Assembly: GCA_045124315.1 (NCBI GenBank)
Contig: JBGVLO010000070.1
Span: 5,744-69,743 of the forward strand
DNA length: 64,000 nucleotides
From: CAG-411 sp045124315
Lineage (GTDB): Bacteria > Bacillota > Clostridia > Lachnospirales > Lachnospiraceae
Direction of reading: 5' to 3'
In this document: positions 33,875 through 43,812 of the stretch, one piece after another
Numbering within the stretch: position 1 is the stretch's first letter
Layout of the letters: each line of letters starts with the position of its first letter
Program-made: the position numbers and the translations under genes
The notes under the pieces: generated by a model
Database searches by the model: none
Seen by the model: the letters and a program-made list of their open reading frames with translations, nothing else
What the model was told of the DNA's origin: nothing

Positions 33875-33930
33875 ATTTACCTGTAAGATGTAAATTGAAA
33901 ACACAAACATCGGTAACAGGGATTACCGCA
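33875..33930 (+). ncRNA. Hairpins upstream of the IS110 transposase
   Basis: ATTTAC/GTAAAT and CGGTAA/TTACCG form two short hairpins between ttcA and the transposase. In the IS110 subgroup the bridge RNA lies on this side, so this is one of two candidate positions. Confidence 0.25.
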
Positions 33931-33950
33931 TACAAAAGGAGGCCACTATT

Positions 33951-35072
33951 ATGAATTATAACACAGTTTACGTTGGAATGGATGTCCATAAAAAAAGTTT
34001 TACACTTTGTTGCATGACTCTCGACATGGAAAATGCAAAACATGTCACAAAAGTTGATGCTGACTACAAAAACATATTGATTTATCTCGATACCATGCGC
34101 GATAAGTTTTATGGTGATGACACCCATTTTATATGCGGTTATGAAGCTGGTTGCCTTGGTTATACACTGTATCACCAGCTTACGGCAGCTAATGTTGAAT
34201 GCGTTATTCTTGCACCATCCACAATGACTGTGGAACAGAAGAAAAAACGAATCAAAACAGACAAACGCGATGCTGCCAATATCGCCAGATGTCTTGCATA
34301 TCGTCAATACAGTCCGGTACACATACCTACGGACAAAGAACTACAGATTAAAGAGTTCATTCGTATGCGAGATGATCATAAACATCAGTTGAAAGGCATC
34401 AAGCAACAAATACTCGCATTCTGCCTGAGACACGGACTTCATTGTGACGAAAGTAAAAGTAATTGGACCATTGCCCACATTAAATGGCTGCGTTCCGTTG
34501 AAATTGATCTTTTATATCGCGAAATACTGAACGAGTATCTTGCAACCTACGACCAGCTGACTGATAAAATTGAACGTTTTGACAATCGCATTCAGGAATT
34601 ATCAGAAGCAGATGACTACAAAGAAAAGGTGAGCCGGCTACGTTGTCTGAAAGGAATTGAAACACATACCGCATTATCCGTAATCGTGGAAGTTGGAGAC
34701 TTTAACCGTTTTCCTACTGCTGAAAAATTTGCTTCATATCTAGGCCTAACTCCAGGCGAAGATTCCAGCGGTGACGATCGTAACCGTTTAGGGATCACCA
34801 AAGCAGGTAATCAGCATGTGAGACGATTACTGACAGAAGCAGCACAATGCTACAGTCGTGGAAATTTTGCACAAAAATCAAAGGCATTAAAAGCAAGACA
34901 AAAGGGAAATTCGCCAGAGATAATCCAATATGCTGACAAAGCAAGTGAAAGACTTCGTCGTAAATATGTGCGAATGGTAATGCAGGGTAAAAATGGTAAT
35001 ATAGCAAAAACAGCTATTGCCAGAGAGCTGGCATGTTTTATTTGGGGGATGATGACTGACAAGATTGCCTGA
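33951..35072 (+). CDS. IS110-family transposase
   Basis: A 373-residue DEDD recombinase. The RuvC-like domain has D11 (YVGMDVHKK), E65 (CGYEAG), D104 and D107 (KTDKRDAAN). The C-terminal domain contains LRCLKGIETHTALSVIVEVGD and SSGDDRNRLGITKAGNQHVRR with the nucleophilic serine at S272 or S273. Length and all motifs are intact, so it may be active. AAAGGAGG lies before the ATG. Relatives use a bridge RNA from the element's non-coding end to pick target and donor. Confidence 0.93.
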   Translation: MNYNTVYVGMDVHKKSFTLCCMTLDMENAKHVTKVDADYKNILIYLDTMRDKFYGDDTHFICGYEAGCLGYTLYHQLTAANVECVILAPSTMTVEQKKKRIKTDKRDAANIARCLAYRQYSPVHIPTDKELQIKEFIRMRDDHKHQLKGIKQQILAFCLRHGLHCDESKSNWTIAHIKWLRSVEIDLLYREILNEYLATYDQLTDKIERFDNRIQELSEADDYKEKVSRLRCLKGIETHTALSVIVEVGDFNRFPTAEKFASYLGLTPGEDSSGDDRNRLGITKAGNQHVRRLLTEAAQCYSRGNFAQKSKALKARQKGNSPEIIQYADKASERLRRKYVRMVMQGKNGNIAKTAIARELACFIWGMMTDKIA

Positions 35073-35510
35073 CCTCCCCAGGAACATCGCAACCGTCCGC
35101 CACCCTTGACATGGCATGAAATAAATGCAATCAAGGGTGCACCGATGGCGAAGAACTCAGAAACAGATAATTCTTTTCCATCGAGAAAAGAAGTGTAGCA
35201 TTTATTTCATCCCCTATCAAGGGCAAGCACCTAGCGGAGTGGCTAGATACACCTCCGAGGCTCAGAATCTCGAAACAGATAATGAGTATTCGGCTAACGG
35301 AAAACAACAATTGCAAACCTGAAGGTATCTTGAAGAGGTTATGGGCCACTTCAAGGTTCGAGTCATCCACGACGTAACTATGTCGGAGCTAATGTTACGG
35401 TATTATGTTGCATTCGCTATCCACGAGAATAGATATTGGGACTCACGGCGGACCATTGACCTGTAGGTAACCAATCCACGTATATCAGAGTGGCCAATGC
35501 CGGGATCTGA
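35073..35510 (+). ncRNA. Structured 3' flank of IS110, candidate bridge RNA
   Basis: About 430 bases without a gene. CACCCTTGA/TCAAGGGTG (35101-35139) is a perfect hairpin. GCATGAAATAAATGC at about 35112 can alternatively pair with GCATTTATTTCAT at about 35197. The motif GAAACAGATAAT occurs twice, about 110 bases apart. In the IS1111 subgroup the bridge RNA is on the 3' side. Bases 35511-35633 hold nothing recognised. Confidence 0.4.
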
Positions 35511-35633
35511 AACCCTGACCTTTTCAAAATGCCTTCAGTTTACAAAAGTGTTTCTTGTAAATCTTGCAAATTTACACTTGACAAGAGGCACTACATATCA
35601 GTTATGTATTTTATTATTTATTGAGTTCCCATC

Positions 35634-36380
35634 CTACATATTTGCAGTACTGGTAAAAATCCAATTCATCAATAAATTATTATCATATAAAAAGCGCAAG
35701 AATGCACTTTGATTGATACAACTGTAACATAACTTTCCAAACTCACTTCCACTAAAAGGAACCAACAATAGGAAGAACAACCATATACTCGCCAAACTTG
35801 CCATGGCACCTATAACAGCTCCACCCATTTCACTTATATCGTCGATATACGGAATATCATCGATCTTATTTACTAAGAATGCAAACATCCTTAATATGAT
35901 CTTTACTATAATAAATACCAAAATATATACAAGTGTCTTTATTATAATACAAGCAATTTTATCACATAGGTATTTAGAGAACTTTTTCGCAGCCATTTTC
36001 CCTGTATTCTCCAATTCATCCGCAACACCTGTAAGCAAAGCTTCTGTCATGGCACCAGGCAATCCTAACTCTTTTATAAAACCTTCCTGTTGTCGATTGT
36101 TCATTTTTTTGTTGTATTTCAGTTCGCCTACTGTTTTTTCTGTGGCATCGTACATTTTATCTTCTATTCCCATACTTTCATTCACAGAATCCGAAATATA
36201 CGCCACAATAATTTCACTCCCGCACATCCTGTTTGCCATTACAGGCGCTAACATTCCTGTAATAGCAAAGCTCAGAATAATTGTAAGCAAAGAATATCCC
36301 ATTTTGATTAGACCTTTATGATACCCCCGTACTGTCATAAAAATTATAATAAACAGCACCACTATTACCAATCCGTTCAT
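35634..36380 (-). CDS. CvpA family membrane protein
   Basis: A 248-residue protein. The N-terminal pair of membrane segments (GLVIVVLFIIIFMTVRGYHKGLIKMG) and later segments near 135-160 and 185-205 match the CvpA/colicin V production family, four-helix membrane proteins tied to envelope homeostasis. A 70-residue loop lies between the two pairs. It is 15 bases downstream of the DUF5711 gene, in one operon. Confidence 0.8.
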   Translation of the reverse strand: MNGLVIVVLFIIIFMTVRGYHKGLIKMGYSLLTIILSFAITGMLAPVMANRMCGSEIIVAYISDSVNESMGIEDKMYDATEKTVGELKYNKKMNNRQQEGFIKELGLPGAMTEALLTGVADELENTGKMAAKKFSKYLCDKIACIIIKTLVYILVFIIVKIILRMFAFLVNKIDDIPYIDDISEMGGAVIGAMASLASIWLFFLLLVPFSGSEFGKLCYSCINQSAFLRFLYDNNLLMNWIFTSTANM

Positions 36381-36395
36381 TTTCCCTCTCCAAAC

Positions 36396-37595
36396 TTACT
36401 CTTCTTTTCGACCAGTTAATCTTACTTCCTGTATTTTTGACCCATTAATCACAATATATTTATCCGAAGCTGGCTCATCGAAGAAGTATGCAGTTGTTTC
36501 ATCAAAATCACAATTTAACTTCTGACTTCCCCGGAAGCGCAGAATATTTGCTTGCATAGATGAATAAAAAATCACTTCTTCTTCTCCTAATTCCACTTTG
36601 TCATAAGTGTAATCAATCTCTTTCTCTAATATCTGCTTCCCATTCAAATTATAGACAATCAACTTATATGCTTTCTCAAATTTACCATTGTTTTCCACAA
36701 TCACTCCAATATATTTTGAGTTATAGCATACGCTTCGTATATTTTCATTAAATTCAATTTTACATACATCCTCCGGTGTATCCTTCATGTTGTATAGATA
36801 AAATCCACTTTTTCCAAATGCACAAACCGTATTGGAATTCAAAAACTGCACATCTGCAATAATATTTTGTTCCATTGGTCTAGAGCCTACAATTCGATCC
36901 ACTTTATTTTTCCCTGTAACAGAGAAATTATAAAAATTCAAGCTACTGGATATAACACCACCGGCTATATTTACGTAGCTGGTAACCAATCGCTGCCCAT
37001 CTTCAGACAAAGCAATCCCTACCGGATACCCGTCACTATCCGTACTTGTAGCTATGGATACCTTAAGTTGTTCCACAATGTCATACGGGTCATATATATT
37101 TATTTTTGCCTCATCATCCTGCTGTAGGGTTACTGCTACCACACCCTGGTCCGCAATGCTAACCTGTTCAATTTCTGCATCAACTTTAATTTGCACTGCA
37201 TCTTTTTTTTCATTGAACACACTAAACTGCTTGCCACCTTGATCTGCTACAACAACATAATCTCCACAGGCTACTGCAATTGGATTCTGATATTCATAAC
37301 TTCCATTCCAAATAATCTCACCATTGGCAGTAAGCATGGAAGCCCCATCTTTGCTATATTTGATCAACTTACCTTTATGATACAGATATTTTGCACTGTT
37401 GCTATCCATTCGTTCTATTTCATTGACAACTGTGTAACCATTATAAGTTCGGTTCATTTGAAAAAAGACATAAAATAATATAGATCCTATAACGCTAACT
37501 GCAACAAACGCTACTGTAATTTTCTGAAGTCGCTTTCTTCTCTTTTTTCTTAATTCATATCTTTTTTGTTCGCTTCGTTCTGATAAACTTTCCAT
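36396..37595 (-). CDS. DUF5711 membrane-anchored propeller-like protein
   Basis: A 399-residue protein. A basic N-terminus and one membrane segment (about 27-46) precede an extracytoplasmic part of repeating four-strand units (GEIIWNGSYEYQNPIAVACGDYVVVADQGGKQ and onward), as in beta-propellers. DUF5711 is the best family match by layout. Operon with CvpA. The motif DQGGKQFSVFNEKKD suggests a PQQ-like repeat fold. Function unknown. Confidence 0.75.
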   Translation of the reverse strand: MESLSERSEQKRYELRKKRRKRLQKITVAFVAVSVIGSILFYVFFQMNRTYNGYTVVNEIERMDSNSAKYLYHKGKLIKYSKDGASMLTANGEIIWNGSYEYQNPIAVACGDYVVVADQGGKQFSVFNEKKDAVQIKVDAEIEQVSIADQGVVAVTLQQDDEAKINIYDPYDIVEQLKVSIATSTDSDGYPVGIALSEDGQRLVTSYVNIAGGVISSSLNFYNFSVTGKNKVDRIVGSRPMEQNIIADVQFLNSNTVCAFGKSGFYLYNMKDTPEDVCKIEFNENIRSVCYNSKYIGVIVENNGKFEKAYKLIVYNLNGKQILEKEIDYTYDKVELGEEEVIFYSSMQANILRFRGSQKLNCDFDETTAYFFDEPASDKYIVINGSKIQEVRLTGRKEE

Positions 37596-37678
37596 CTTCT
37601 CTCACATCTACCTTCATATTTATTACTACTAGTATGAACCAACCTAAATACCGTAATGCTTCGGTGAGAATGCTTTTT

Positions 37679-37745
37679 TAAGAGTGCCGATGTAAAAACG
37701 TAGGTGTAGTGGGCTACGCTGAAGCTTTTACATCTGTGCCATCGA
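37679..37745. repeat. Intergenic hairpin
   Basis: GATGTAAAA/TTTTACATC with an inner GTAG/CTAC. The 500-base gap 37596-38095 otherwise holds only AT-rich DNA and the family 1 repeat. Confidence 0.45.
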
Positions 37746-37944
37746 GAAAACAGACCAACGAAACATAGTGTTATTTAGAGTAATTCATACTAGAATTTGT
37801 ATTTCAATAACCGTGCATAGATAGGATGTAGCTTTCCATTTCCGCCTTGTCCTAAATCACTCATTTTAAACACGGACTTTCTATTTATTATATCGTATTT
37901 GCATTCCATTGTGAAGATAGCACTCTCTAAAGTTGCTGTTCAAG

Positions 37945-38063
37945 GGTAGGTATTTTCGGTACTGAAAATACCGTATGAAAGTCTACCTGGTGCAGATTTT
38001 GGCAATTTTTCATGTGCAGCATTGCCCAAATCCGTTACAGTTCACATATGTGTGAACTGTAAC
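37945..38063. repeat. Family 1 dispersed repeat (full copy, inverted)
   Basis: Reverse complement of 8820-8940 with few differences, including both end hairpins (GGTATTTTC/GAAAATACC; GTTACAGTTCACA/TGTGAACTGTAAC). Confidence 0.8.
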
Positions 38064-38095
38064 TGCGTCTGTGAATAGCCCCCCCCTCTAAACTT

Positions 38096-39304
38096 CTATT
38101 CCCATAATTTTATGGTAGTTCCTGCTACAATGTGATTTTTATCCTGTATTCCATTTATAGATAGTATTTCATTCATTTTCTCCTGGCTTTGAAAATTTTT
38201 TTCACATATGCTTACCAGCGTATCTCCCGGTTGAATCTCATAGTATTGGGGAATATAGTTTGTATCCTCCGTTTCAGATAACTGTTCCTGAGTATCTTCC
38301 TCAATATTTAATTCCCAAGATGATACTTCCTCTGATGATACATCCTGCTCTGAATTTTGCTCCAGTAAATCCTCTTCCTCTTTTTGTAGCTGACCTTCCT
38401 CTTTTTCCATACATTTCGAATTTTCCACTTCCAAATTGCTCTCACATTTTATCTCCTCATCCGATTGTTTTTTTATTTTTTCCGATTGTTCTTTTTTTAC
38501 TACACTGGCAATTTTACTTTCCTGCTCTAAAGCTTGTCCTTGTCCCTTGTAAATTTGAAATACCTGTTGTATTTTCTCCGTTTCACCATAGTTATATAAA
38601 AATGCAACACCAGCAACCAAAAAACCAGCTATAACAGTTACTCTCACTCCTTTTTTAGTATTTTTTGCTTTTCGTTTTCTTTCCTCCATTCTCTTTAACT
38701 TACTTTTCATATTTTCTACCACCGAGAGATCAACCTCTTCTCTCTTAGCAATGCCCTTTTTCTTCAACATATAACTTTGCATCAATTCATTTTTCTCATA
38801 ATAAATGGAATACCCTGTTATAGGCATAAACTTTTCTCTTTCCATGAAAAAGAAGCGTTCACGCCTCTCCAGTGCATCATATAACAACAATACTTTTTCT
38901 TTTCCATGAAAGTTTTCTTTCTGTATTTCATACATTTCTTTGTTTGGTTCTAATATAAGCCCTGCTTTCGCTATAACCCAACCTACTATCTCTACTTGAT
39001 TAAAGTTCTCTTCTATCTCCCGGTAAATTTTTTCCCACTGTTCTTTTGAAAAACATCCTTCCCCATATATGTCACCATCTATTTCTACAGCTCCCTGTAT
39101 TTTTAAAATTGGCTTTTTATGTAAATACTGAGTTTTCCCAAGTAATACTGCCACCTTTGTCTGTTCCATACTCATTTTTCCCAAATACTGTACAAAAGAC
39201 ATAACATAGTCCTCTACATATATGAAAATCCGTTCTTCTTCCTGTCCCACTTTTCTTAAATTTTTTGGTTCACAAATCAATACTCCTGCTTTATTCTCTG
39301 ACAT
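38096..39304 (-). CDS. Membrane protein: MPN-like domain, acidic linker, LysM
   Basis: A 402-residue protein. Residues about 28-178 have the layout of an MPN/JAB1 domain: VAVLLGK, GAVEIDG, VEIVGWVIAKAGLILEP..EIQKENF and KVLLLYDALERRERFFFM. The metal-binding HxHP is replaced by VIAKAGL, so a protease activity is not expected. A basic coiled stretch and one membrane segment (221-238) follow, then about 110 residues rich in Glu/Ser, and a C-terminal LysM (356-401: YYEIQPGDTLVSICEKNF). Topology places LysM outside, binding peptidoglycan, and the MPN-like part inside. The fold call is by pattern only. Confidence 0.7.
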   Translation of the reverse strand: MSENKAGVLICEPKNLRKVGQEEERIFIYVEDYVMSFVQYLGKMSMEQTKVAVLLGKTQYLHKKPILKIQGAVEIDGDIYGEGCFSKEQWEKIYREIEENFNQVEIVGWVIAKAGLILEPNKEMYEIQKENFHGKEKVLLLYDALERRERFFFMEREKFMPITGYSIYYEKNELMQSYMLKKKGIAKREEVDLSVVENMKSKLKRMEERKRKAKNTKKGVRVTVIAGFLVAGVAFLYNYGETEKIQQVFQIYKGQGQALEQESKIASVVKKEQSEKIKKQSDEEIKCESNLEVENSKCMEKEEGQLQKEEEDLLEQNSEQDVSSEEVSSWELNIEEDTQEQLSETEDTNYIPQYYEIQPGDTLVSICEKNFQSQEKMNEILSINGIQDKNHIVAGTTIKLWE

Positions 39305-39349
39305 AATCCTCGCATCCTCTCTTTTTTTCTTAAACCAATGACGGTTTAC

Positions 39350-39412
39350 ATGTCACAGTTCGGCCGGGCAGAAATATTGATACTCTCTGGCATTTTATGA
39401 ATGCCCCTCTGA
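39350..39412. repeat. Diverged family 1 repeat
   Basis: TCACAGTTCGG and TCTGAACTGTTACG resemble the end hairpin of the family 1 repeat but the centre differs. Apart from this and the terminator, 39305-39624 shows nothing. Confidence 0.35.
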
Positions 39413-39570
39413 ACTGTTACGTTTATTTACTACAAGTAACCATTCTTTCTAATTGCATCCATTAGAAAGAGTTGTCCCAATATACATATGTACACATGAC
39501 ATTCGCCAAGTTACTCCCGTAAATCATAACACAATCTTTTTGCAGTTTTTGTCAAAATTAATGAGCACGA

Positions 39571-39613
39571 AAAAAAGTCGATCAAGAACCTTTCGTTCTT
39601 AATCGACTTTTTC
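39571..39613 (-). terminator. Terminator of the PBP gene
   Basis: AAAGTCGAT(T/C)AAGAAC and its complement form a near-perfect 15-bp stem with A and T runs on both sides. Confidence 0.85.
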
Positions 39614-39624
39614 TTTCTATGCTG

Positions 39625-41913
39625 TTATTGGGTCACATCTTCACTGGTGATACCCACATCTCCGCCTTCTGGCTCCGGCTCGCTCACAACCGGATCATTT
39701 ACAGTTGCATCACTGCCTTCCTGTGGTACTGGTGTTTCTTCTTGAGGAACCGTCTCTCCATCTTCTTCTGAGGAACCACCTTCTGTCCACTCTTCCGGGC
39801 TTTCCGTTGGTTCTTCTTCCAAATCTCCATCTTCCTCTTCTAATGGAACCTCTGTCTCCTCCGGCTCTTCGGTTTCCTTTTCTTCCTCCTCCTCATAACT
39901 CCAATTTTCCCTCTTATTTGCATAATCATCTTCCAATTCTGCATAATCCAATCCACTGTGAATGGTTTCCATATAATTATGCCATATTCTTCCCGGATAG
40001 GTACCACCATAGAGATCACTTACACTCTGAGGCGTATCATATCCTACCCATACAACCGTAGTGTAATATGCTGTAAATCCGCATAACCAGCCATCTTTCT
40101 TATCATTAGTAGTTCCTGTCTTACCCGCACAGACTGTATTACTCAATCCCAAGCCTTTGGCTGTTCCTGTGGTAAATACAGCTTCCAGACAACTTGTCAT
40201 CATATGTGCCGCTTCTTTGGAGTAAATCTGTTTCTTTTTGTTTTTGTTCTCGTAAATAATGTTGTCTCTGGCATCTGTAATCTGAATGATACATGTTGGC
40301 TCTCTATAATACCCTTCATTTTCGATCGTAGCAAATCCTGCTGCCATTTCCAACGGGCTCACACCATGGGTAAGACCACCTAAAGAAGAAGCTGGATAGT
40401 AATCGCTATCTACAATATTAGAGAATCCCATATCCAATATATAAGACAATCCTACCCTCGGTGTCAATTCTTCAAACAACTTCCATGCAACTACATTCTT
40501 GGATGCTGCTACTGCAGAACGAATCGGAATGTTGCCTGAATATTGTCCATTTGAGTTACGAGGTCCACCCTTAAACTGTTTATCGCTTACGATAGACTCT
40601 GGTGTATATCCATTTTCAAAAGACGGCGTATACACGATCAGTGGTTTAATGGAACTTCCCGGTTGACGGAAACTTTGGTAAGCACGATTCAGCGTATAAC
40701 CAGCTGAATCTTTCTGCTTTCTACCACCTACAACTGCAACAACACGTCCTGTATTATTGCTGATGCAAACGGCTGCTCCCTGCATCTGATACACTCCATC
40801 CTTGGTTTTACTTGTAAAACCAGCCAAACCTTCATTCACTGCTTTTTGTAATGCTTTCTGCTTCTTAATACTGATGGATGTGTAAATTCGGTATCCACCG
40901 GAATACAAGGATTGTTCACAAGTTTCATACAACTCATTATACTCTGTATCATATTCTTTTTTCTCCGCTGCAGAAGAGAACTTATTTTTAAATGTGAAGC
41001 CCTGTGTCTTCATAAGCGCACGAACCGCACAATATTTTGCAAAGGTTTCTACATAATCATTGGTTTTTGTTTCCTGAACCTTTAATTTAATTTCTTCATC
41101 TACTGCTACCTGATATTCCTCCAGTAATATCTTTTGATCCTCTAACATATTTTTTAAAATCAGATTTCTTCTGGTGATGGTATTGTCATAATTGTTAATG
41201 GGATTGAATTTTGTAGGTCCATTTGGAATAGCACATAAAAATGCAATTTCAGATAAACTAAGCTGATTAACGTTCTTGTTGAAGTATCCATTGGCGGCTG
41301 CCTGAATTCCATAGTATCCATTAGCAAAATATACATTGTTAATGTAAAACTCTAAAATCTGATCTTTTGTATACCGTTTTTCCATTTCCATAGCATAAAA
41401 CATCTCACGGATTTTTCTGCTCATGGTTACTTCCTTGGAAATAAATACATTTCGAACCAACTGTTGCGTAATGGTACTACCACCCTGTGTAATTCGTCCA
41501 TGCTTTACATACTGAAACGCCGCACGCATAATAGCAAAATAGTCCACTCCACTGTGAGTATAAAAATTCTTATCCTCCACAGACACAAATGCCATCTTTA
41601 CATAATCCGGTATCTGATCGTCCGAAAGATAGTACACATCCTTTTCACCTTTCAGTTCGGATATCTCTTTTCCCTGTGAATCATAAATCAAACTTGTTTC
41701 CGCAGATCGAAACGTTTCAATTGTAGATGCTGCAACCTCAGAACTAGCCTCCTGCTGCATTGCAAGAAAATCTTTTCCGTACATCACATAAAATATGCTT
41801 CCGCCAATTAAGATTACAAGCAATAAGATCAATAACGTCACTTTCATCGCCATCAAAAAGGTTCGCAACGCAGGACTTTTAATCTTTGATTTTTTTTCCT
41901 TCATTTTTGCCAT
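39625..41913 (-). CDS. Class A penicillin-binding protein (PBP1A type)
   Basis: A 762-residue bifunctional peptidoglycan synthase. One membrane segment (about 20-42), then the GT51 transglycosylase (EDKNFYTHSGVD with catalytic Glu, GGSTITQQLVRN), then the transpeptidase with SxxK (GSSIKP), SxN (ASKNVV) and KTG (AGKTGTTNDKK). The C-terminal 90 residues are an acidic Glu/Pro/Thr tail of low complexity. ATG 41913 follows GAGGTAAGAAAT; an in-frame ATG 24 bases earlier is less likely. It lies about 50 bases after the kinase gene and may share its transcript. Confidence 0.95.
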   Translation of the reverse strand: MAKMKEKKSKIKSPALRTFLMAMKVTLLILLLVILIGGSIFYVMYGKDFLAMQQEASSEVAASTIETFRSAETSLIYDSQGKEISELKGEKDVYYLSDDQIPDYVKMAFVSVEDKNFYTHSGVDYFAIMRAAFQYVKHGRITQGGSTITQQLVRNVFISKEVTMSRKIREMFYAMEMEKRYTKDQILEFYINNVYFANGYYGIQAAANGYFNKNVNQLSLSEIAFLCAIPNGPTKFNPINNYDNTITRRNLILKNMLEDQKILLEEYQVAVDEEIKLKVQETKTNDYVETFAKYCAVRALMKTQGFTFKNKFSSAAEKKEYDTEYNELYETCEQSLYSGGYRIYTSISIKKQKALQKAVNEGLAGFTSKTKDGVYQMQGAAVCISNNTGRVVAVVGGRKQKDSAGYTLNRAYQSFRQPGSSIKPLIVYTPSFENGYTPESIVSDKQFKGGPRNSNGQYSGNIPIRSAVAASKNVVAWKLFEELTPRVGLSYILDMGFSNIVDSDYYPASSLGGLTHGVSPLEMAAGFATIENEGYYREPTCIIQITDARDNIIYENKNKKKQIYSKEAAHMMTSCLEAVFTTGTAKGLGLSNTVCAGKTGTTNDKKDGWLCGFTAYYTTVVWVGYDTPQSVSDLYGGTYPGRIWHNYMETIHSGLDYAELEDDYANKRENWSYEEEEEKETEEPEETEVPLEEEDGDLEEEPTESPEEWTEGGSSEEDGETVPQEETPVPQEGSDATVNDPVVSEPEPEGGDVGITSEDVTQ

Positions 41914-41963
41914 ATTTCTTACCTCATTTCCGCTCAAATGCGTTGTTCAAAGCCATAGTTTTT

Positions 41964-43133
41964 CTAAAATTGTTGTATTGGTAACTCGATTCGAAAACAA
42001 GTCCCTTTTGTATACTGACTTCTCACTCGTATTGTTCCCACATGTTTTTGAATGATCAACTTTGCAATGGACAATCCTAATCCGTGTCCGCTGATAGTGC
42101 TATTTCTCGCCTGGTCTGCCCGATAAAAACGCTCGAATATATTATCCAGGTCTTTTTCTTTCATGCCAATCCCTGTATCTGCAATTGTCAATACACATTT
42201 TCCATCCTTTTTCTCACATCCAATATATATGTGATCGCCATCATTTGTATATTTAATGGCGTTTTCAACAAATACTCGCATCGCTTCTTTTAACATCTGC
42301 CTATCTCCATAAAAAAGCATGGACTCCACACCAATCTCTTCTACATTTCTATTTTCCCCAATCAGTGCAGATTCTTTTACGATTTCTTCTACCATCTTAC
42401 CCATATCAAATTTCTTTTTGGTAAGTTTTAGAGTCTTTTTATCATTTCTTGACAGAAATAATAATTTTTCTACCAGTTCTTTCATGGAAGCCGCTTCATT
42501 TTTTATGGCTTCTACTGATTCTGCTAACACTTCCTTATCATTTGCACCCCAGCGATCCAGCATATTAATATACCCCTGAATCACTGCAATTGGGGTTCGA
42601 AGTTCATGAGATGCATCTGACGCAAACTGTTTCTGAGTCTCATATGCCAGTTGAAGGCGATCCAACATCTCATTAATTGTAGTAGCAATCTCTTTTAACT
42701 CATTTTGAATTCCATCTACATTTAATCTTTCTTTTTCCAGATTGTTGATAGTAATACGATTGGTACTTTTTACAATTTCTCCCATCTTCTTAGAAATTCG
42801 TTGAATATTTTTCTTGGATAACTCTAACACAAACAAAATTCCCGCCATATATAATACAACAGCTGTCTCATAGAATTCCAAAAGATTGATATTCCAATGT
42901 TGTCCTCCATAAAAAAAGGAAAAACTAATGTCATGCAACTCACTATTCCATATAATATATCCCACCGGAATAAAAATCAACATTCCAAATACTACCATCC
43001 AGGTTGCATGAGTTATGGCCAACTGTAACTCGATGGAAAGCTTAATATTGTTTTTTATTTTTTCCTTCTTTTCAAGAACGGGCAACCAATATTTTCTCAA
43101 AAACTGCCGTAGTTTTTCTATCCTATTCTCCAT
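41964..43133 (-). CDS. Sensor histidine kinase with HAMP
   Basis: A 389-residue kinase. Membrane segments at about 43-63 and 90-106 flank a short extracellular loop of under 30 residues. A HAMP-like stretch follows, then H176 in FASDASHELRTPIAVIQG, the N-box NAIKYTNDG, G1 ADTGIGM, F-box FERFYRAD and G2 GHGLGLSIAK. The small sensor suggests it reads a membrane or envelope signal. It overlaps the regulator gene by 11 bases and precedes the PBP gene. Confidence 0.95.
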   Translation of the reverse strand: MENRIEKLRQFLRKYWLPVLEKKEKIKNNIKLSIELQLAITHATWMVVFGMLIFIPVGYIIWNSELHDISFSFFYGGQHWNINLLEFYETAVVLYMAGILFVLELSKKNIQRISKKMGEIVKSTNRITINNLEKERLNVDGIQNELKEIATTINEMLDRLQLAYETQKQFASDASHELRTPIAVIQGYINMLDRWGANDKEVLAESVEAIKNEAASMKELVEKLLFLSRNDKKTLKLTKKKFDMGKMVEEIVKESALIGENRNVEEIGVESMLFYGDRQMLKEAMRVFVENAIKYTNDGDHIYIGCEKKDGKCVLTIADTGIGMKEKDLDNIFERFYRADQARNSTISGHGLGLSIAKLIIQKHVGTIRVRSQYTKGTCFRIELPIQQF

Positions 43134-43812
43134 CTTTTATTATATAACCTACTCCTCTGACGGTATTTATGATCTTCACATCATACTTATCGTCCAATTT
43201 CTGGCGAAGATAACGAATATATACATCTACTACATTCGTCTCTCCCATATAATCATAATCCCATACCTCATTTAATAATGTTTCTCTGGAAACAGCCTGA
43301 TTCTTATGTTTCATAAGATATGCAAGCAGATCAAATTCTTTCTTAGTAAGGGTTATGGTTTCTCCACCATAAGTAACTTCATATTTTGCAAGATCTACCT
43401 TAAGATCCCCATATTGCAAAATCTGTACTTCCTTCTCTTTTGCTGTCTTCTGTTTTCTGTTCAATGCAACTCGAATCCTTGCCAGTAATTCTTCAATGGC
43501 AAATGGCTTTGTCATATAATCATCTGCACCACTGTCCAAACCTGACACCTTGTCCATTACATCATCTTTTGCCGTCAACATAATGATAGGTGTATCTATG
43601 CCGGCTCCCCTGGCATTTTTGCACACCTCAATGCCACTCATTTCCGGCAACATAACATCCAGCACAACTAAATCTGCATCTTTTTTTAATATTTTCTGCA
43701 AACCAGTTTTTCCATCACCCGCATAGTCCACTTCATATCCTTCATGTCTCAATTCCAATTCTACAAAACGGGCAATCTTTCTTTCGTCTTCAACGATCAA
43801 TATCTTAGACAC
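43123..43812 (-). CDS. OmpR-family response regulator
   Basis: A 229-residue regulator with E8-D9, phospho-acceptor D52 (VLDVMLPEMSG), TAKDD and K in YMTKPFA. The DNA-binding winged helix ends VDVYIRYLRQKLDDKYD..INTVRGVGYIIK. It resembles ArlR/YycF-type regulators. First gene of the regulator-kinase-PBP cluster, so control of cell-wall synthesis is a reasonable inference. Confidence 0.95.
   Translation of the reverse strand: MSKILIVEDERKIARFVELELRHEGYEVDYAGDGKTGLQKILKKDADLVVLDVMLPEMSGIEVCKNARGAGIDTPIIMLTAKDDVMDKVSGLDSGADDYMTKPFAIEELLARIRVALNRKQKTAKEKEVQILQYGDLKVDLAKYEVTYGGETITLTKKEFDLLAYLMKHKNQAVSRETLLNEVWDYDYMGETNVVDVYIRYLRQKLDDKYDVKIINTVRGVGYIIKDGE

Larger units (their letters stand above)
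33850..35520 (+). mobile_element. IS110-family insertion sequence
   Basis: The transposase gene has non-coding flanks of about 100-165 bases (5') and 430 bases (3') of markedly higher GC than the region. TGACCT recurs at about 33851 and 35514 and may mark the ends, but this is weak. The family makes no inverted repeats or target duplication, so ends need comparison with an empty site. Confidence 0.6.
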
